From: Arthrobacter_D sp015752045
Lineage (GTDB): Bacteria > Actinomycetota > Actinomycetes > Actinomycetales > Micrococcaceae
Assembly: GCF_015752045.1 (NCBI RefSeq)
Contig: NZ_JADOUS010000012.1
Coordinates: forward strand, 1 to 64,000
Direction of reading: 5' to 3'
DNA length: 64,000 bases
The notes beneath the pieces are model-generated. The model did not search any database. It saw nothing but the letters and a program-made list of their open reading frames with translations, and was not told where the DNA came from. The position numbers and the translations under genes are program-made. Below are positions 62,200-64,000 of this stretch, in pieces (positions within the stretch are counted from its first letter, which is position 1; the number at the start of each line of letters is the position of its first letter).

Positions 62200-63285
62200 C
62201 TAGCGCTCGATGTCACCGCGGATGAAGGCCTCGACCTTCTCGTGGGCGATGTCGTCGGCGTACTGCTCAGGCGGCGACTTCATGAAGTAGCTCGACGCCG
62301 AGAGGATCGGTCCGCCGATACCGCGGTCCAGGGCGATCTTCGCCGCGCGGATGGCGTCGATGATGACGCCGGCCGAGTTCGGCGAGTCCCAGACCTCGAG
62401 CTTGTACTCGAGGGACACCGGGGCGTCACCGAAGTTGCGGCCCTCGAGGCGGACGAAGGCCCACTTGCGGTCGTCGAGCCAGGCGACGTAGTCCGACGGG
62501 CCGATATGGACGTCATTGGCCCGCAGCTGGGCCTTGACGTTCGAGGTGACGGCCTGGGTCTTGGAGATCTTCTTCGACTCGAGGCGGTCACGCTCGAGCA
62601 TGTTCTTGAAGTCCATGTTGCCGCCGACGTTCAGCTGGTAGGTGCGGTCGAGCGTGACGCCGCGGTCCTCGAACAGCTTCGCCATGACGCGGTGGGTGAT
62701 CGTGGCGCCGATCTGGCTCTTGATGTCGTCGCCGATGATCGGGATCCCGGCCTCGGTGAACTTGTCGGCCCACTCCTTGGTGCCCGCGATGAACACGGGG
62801 AGGGCGTTGACGAACGCGACGCCGGCGTCGATGGCGCACTGGGCGTAGTACTTCGCGGCGTGCTCCGAGCCGACGGGCAGGTAGCAGACCAGGACGTCGG
62901 CCCTGGAGGCCTTGAGCTGGGCGACGATGTCGACGGGCTCCTCGTCCGACTCCACGATGGTCTCGCGGTAGTACTTGCCGAGACCGTCCAGGGTGTGTCC
63001 GCGCTGGACGATGACGCCGGTCGGCGGCACGTCGGCGATCTTGATCGTGTTGTTCTCGCTGGCGCCGATCGCCTCGGCGAGGTCGTGGCCCACCTTCTTG
63101 CCGTCGACGTCGAACGCCGCCACGAACTGCACGTCCCCCACGTGGTACTTGCCGAACTCGACGTGCATCAAGCCGGGAATGGCACCCGACGCATCCGCGT
63201 CGCGGTAGTAGTGCACGCCCTGGACCAGCGACGCGGCACAGTTGCCGACTCCAATAATTGCCACGCGAATGGGGTTCTGTCCCAC
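62200..63285 (-). CDS. ino1: Inositol-3-phosphate synthase
   Basis: A 361-residue enzyme converting glucose 6-phosphate to 1D-myo-inositol 3-phosphate with NAD. The Rossmann start is PIRVAIIGVGNCAASLVQG; NALPVFIAGTKEWADKF, IPIIGDDIKSQIGATITHR and NVGGNMDFKNM are signatures of the short prokaryotic family. Product supplies mycothiol and phosphatidylinositol synthesis, so it works upstream of MshA. GTG at 63285 was chosen because GAGGAG lies five bases before it; the frame is open 37 codons further, but without support. Confidence 0.96.
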   Translation of the reverse strand: MGQNPIRVAIIGVGNCAASLVQGVHYYRDADASGAIPGLMHVEFGKYHVGDVQFVAAFDVDGKKVGHDLAEAIGASENNTIKIADVPPTGVIVQRGHTLDGLGKYYRETIVESDEEPVDIVAQLKASRADVLVCYLPVGSEHAAKYYAQCAIDAGVAFVNALPVFIAGTKEWADKFTEAGIPIIGDDIKSQIGATITHRVMAKLFEDRGVTLDRTYQLNVGGNMDFKNMLERDRLESKKISKTQAVTSNVKAQLRANDVHIGPSDYVAWLDDRKWAFVRLEGRNFGDAPVSLEYKLEVWDSPNSAGVIIDAIRAAKIALDRGIGGPILSASSYFMKSPPEQYADDIAHEKVEAFIRGDIER

Positions 63286-63464
63286 AGTTCTCCTCGAAAG
63301 CCAGTTGAATATGCCCCGGCCGTCATCGCCCCGGGCGCGGTTGGCAGGGAATGCCAGTCTACGTTCAGTTTTCAACGCGGGCGGATGCCGCGTCATTCCT
63401 CGATCGAGCCGGAATCGTCGGTCGCGCGCCCGGAGCGCCCGGATGCCCGCGGACGCGAGGAGGT

Positions 63465-63470
63465 TAGGCT
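63465..63470 (+). promoter_or_regulatory. -10 element six bases before the GT87-like gene
   Basis: TAGGCT ends six bases before the ATG at 63477, the same layout as at fhs and the phosphatase-like gene. No convincing -35 is seen. Confidence 0.5.
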
Positions 63471-63476
63471 CGGGAG

Positions 63477-64000
63477 ATGACCTCGGGCACGGGCAGGCGC
63501 GGCCCCTATCGCATCAGTGTCCCGAGCCGGTCCGATCCTGCGCTGCGGCCACTGGTCGAGGGTGTCGGAGGCCCCCTCGGGCGGCGCGCCGACCCCGGTC
63601 GGATCTCGCCCGGATGGTTCACGGTGGAGCGGGTGCTGATCCTCCTGACCGTCTGCTCGGCGGTCCTGGCCGTCGTCGTCAAGAACCCCTGCCGGATCCA
63701 GGGATGGTCCGCACCGGACTACTTCTATCGCGCCTGCTATTCCGACTGGACCGAGCTCTACCGGAGCCGGGGTCTCGGAGACGGCGTCCTCCCGTTCATC
63801 ACCCCCGGGGCGCTCTTCGAGTATCCGGTGCTGCTCGGGCTGCTCGCCTCGGGAACCGCGGTGCTCGTGGAGATGATCGGGAGCGGAGCCGAACCCGCCG
63901 AAGCCTCGCGCCTCTACTTCGACGTCAACGCCGTGCTCCTCGCCGGGGTGTGGATCCTGACGGTCCTCGCGACCCTCCGCCTGGCCGGCCGGCGCCCCTG
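63477..64000 (+). CDS. GT87-like (DUF2029) membrane glycosyltransferase, 3' end outside window
   Basis: The first 174 codons are present. A polar N terminus of ~55 residues leads to a first helix (RVLILLTVCSAVLAVVVKN), then a periplasmic loop with the family pattern CYSDWTELYRSRGLGDGVLPF followed by EYPVLLGLLASGTAVLV, and further helices. Such acidic-loop (SDW) segments after the first helix fit polyprenyl-phosphate-sugar glycosyltransferases of the GT87/GT-C class. ATG has no ribosome binding site and sits six bases after TAGGCT. Substrate unknown. Confidence 0.8.
   Translation, partial: MTSGTGRRGPYRISVPSRSDPALRPLVEGVGGPLGRRADPGRISPGWFTVERVLILLTVCSAVLAVVVKNPCRIQGWSAPDYFYRACYSDWTELYRSRGLGDGVLPFITPGALFEYPVLLGLLASGTAVLVEMIGSGAEPAEASRLYFDVNAVLLAGVWILTVLATLRLAGRRP

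Overview
The window is high-GC DNA from an actinobacterium. Gene content and order point to the family Micrococcaceae (Arthrobacter and relatives). Supporting signs are the FhaA/FhaB/PstP/RodA/PbpA/PknA/PknB operon, crgA, a class E-like sortase, the mycothiol enzyme MshA, inositol-3-phosphate synthase, a DLW-39 micro-gene, DUF3566 next to gyrA, and a 6-phosphogluconate dehydrogenase between dnaN and recF. The species call is inference; the phylum is well supported. The window spans the chromosomal origin of replication.

Layout. 1-3735: the end of an LGFP-repeat wall protein, then a gluconate-uptake cluster (gntR, gntK, gntP) with two palindromic operators. 3741-4892: a divergent pair made of an orphan LysR-type substrate-binding domain and a DUF5997 protein. 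4952-10876: an SOS-controlled mutasome (imuA', imuB, dnaE2). 10946-11028: tRNA-Leu. 11346-20883: the cell-wall and Ser/Thr-kinase operon. 20880-22937: glutamine amidotransferase, a tiny membrane protein and a sortase on the minus strand, then crgA. 23014-23142: an unexpected DnaA-box cluster. 23207-26750: rhomboid protease, cyclophilin, an uncharacterised helical membrane protein and an EamA transporter. 26839-27188: tRNA-Ala, DLW-39 and tRNA-Ile.

27290-38858 is the leftward origin arm (dnaA, dnaN, gnd, recF, dciA, gyrB, gyrA, DUF3566), with oriC between dnaN and dnaA. 39316-45253 is the rightward arm (rpmH, rnpA, yidD, yidC, jag, rsmG, parA, parB). Then comes about 3.2 kb without convincing genes (45254-48500) that holds most of an eight-site parS array. 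After it lie trxA and trxB (minus strand), a pseudokinase-like membrane protein with murJ, a Nudix hydrolase, a CCA-adding-type nucleotidyltransferase with a histidine phosphatase, a DUF418 protein, an 880-bp region with two possible tiny ORFs, mshA, a phosphatase-like gene, fhs, ino1, and the start of a GT87-like membrane protein.

How it works together. oriC, DnaA, DnaN, RecF, DciA and gyrase initiate and sustain replication. ParA, ParB and the parS cluster segregate the new origins. The kinases PknA/PknB, phosphatase PstP, FHA proteins, SEDS/PBP pair, MurJ, its pseudokinase neighbour and CrgA govern wall growth and division. Ino1 and MshA supply the inositol and glycosyl-transfer steps of mycothiol synthesis. 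GntR/GntK/GntP and Gnd cover gluconate and 6-phosphogluconate metabolism.

The observations most worth following up are the non-coding parS centromere region, the DnaA-box cluster away from oriC, the recurring TANNNT-N6-start-codon promoter layout that implies leaderless mRNAs, the split MurJ/pseudokinase pair, and the phosphatase-like gene beside mshA.
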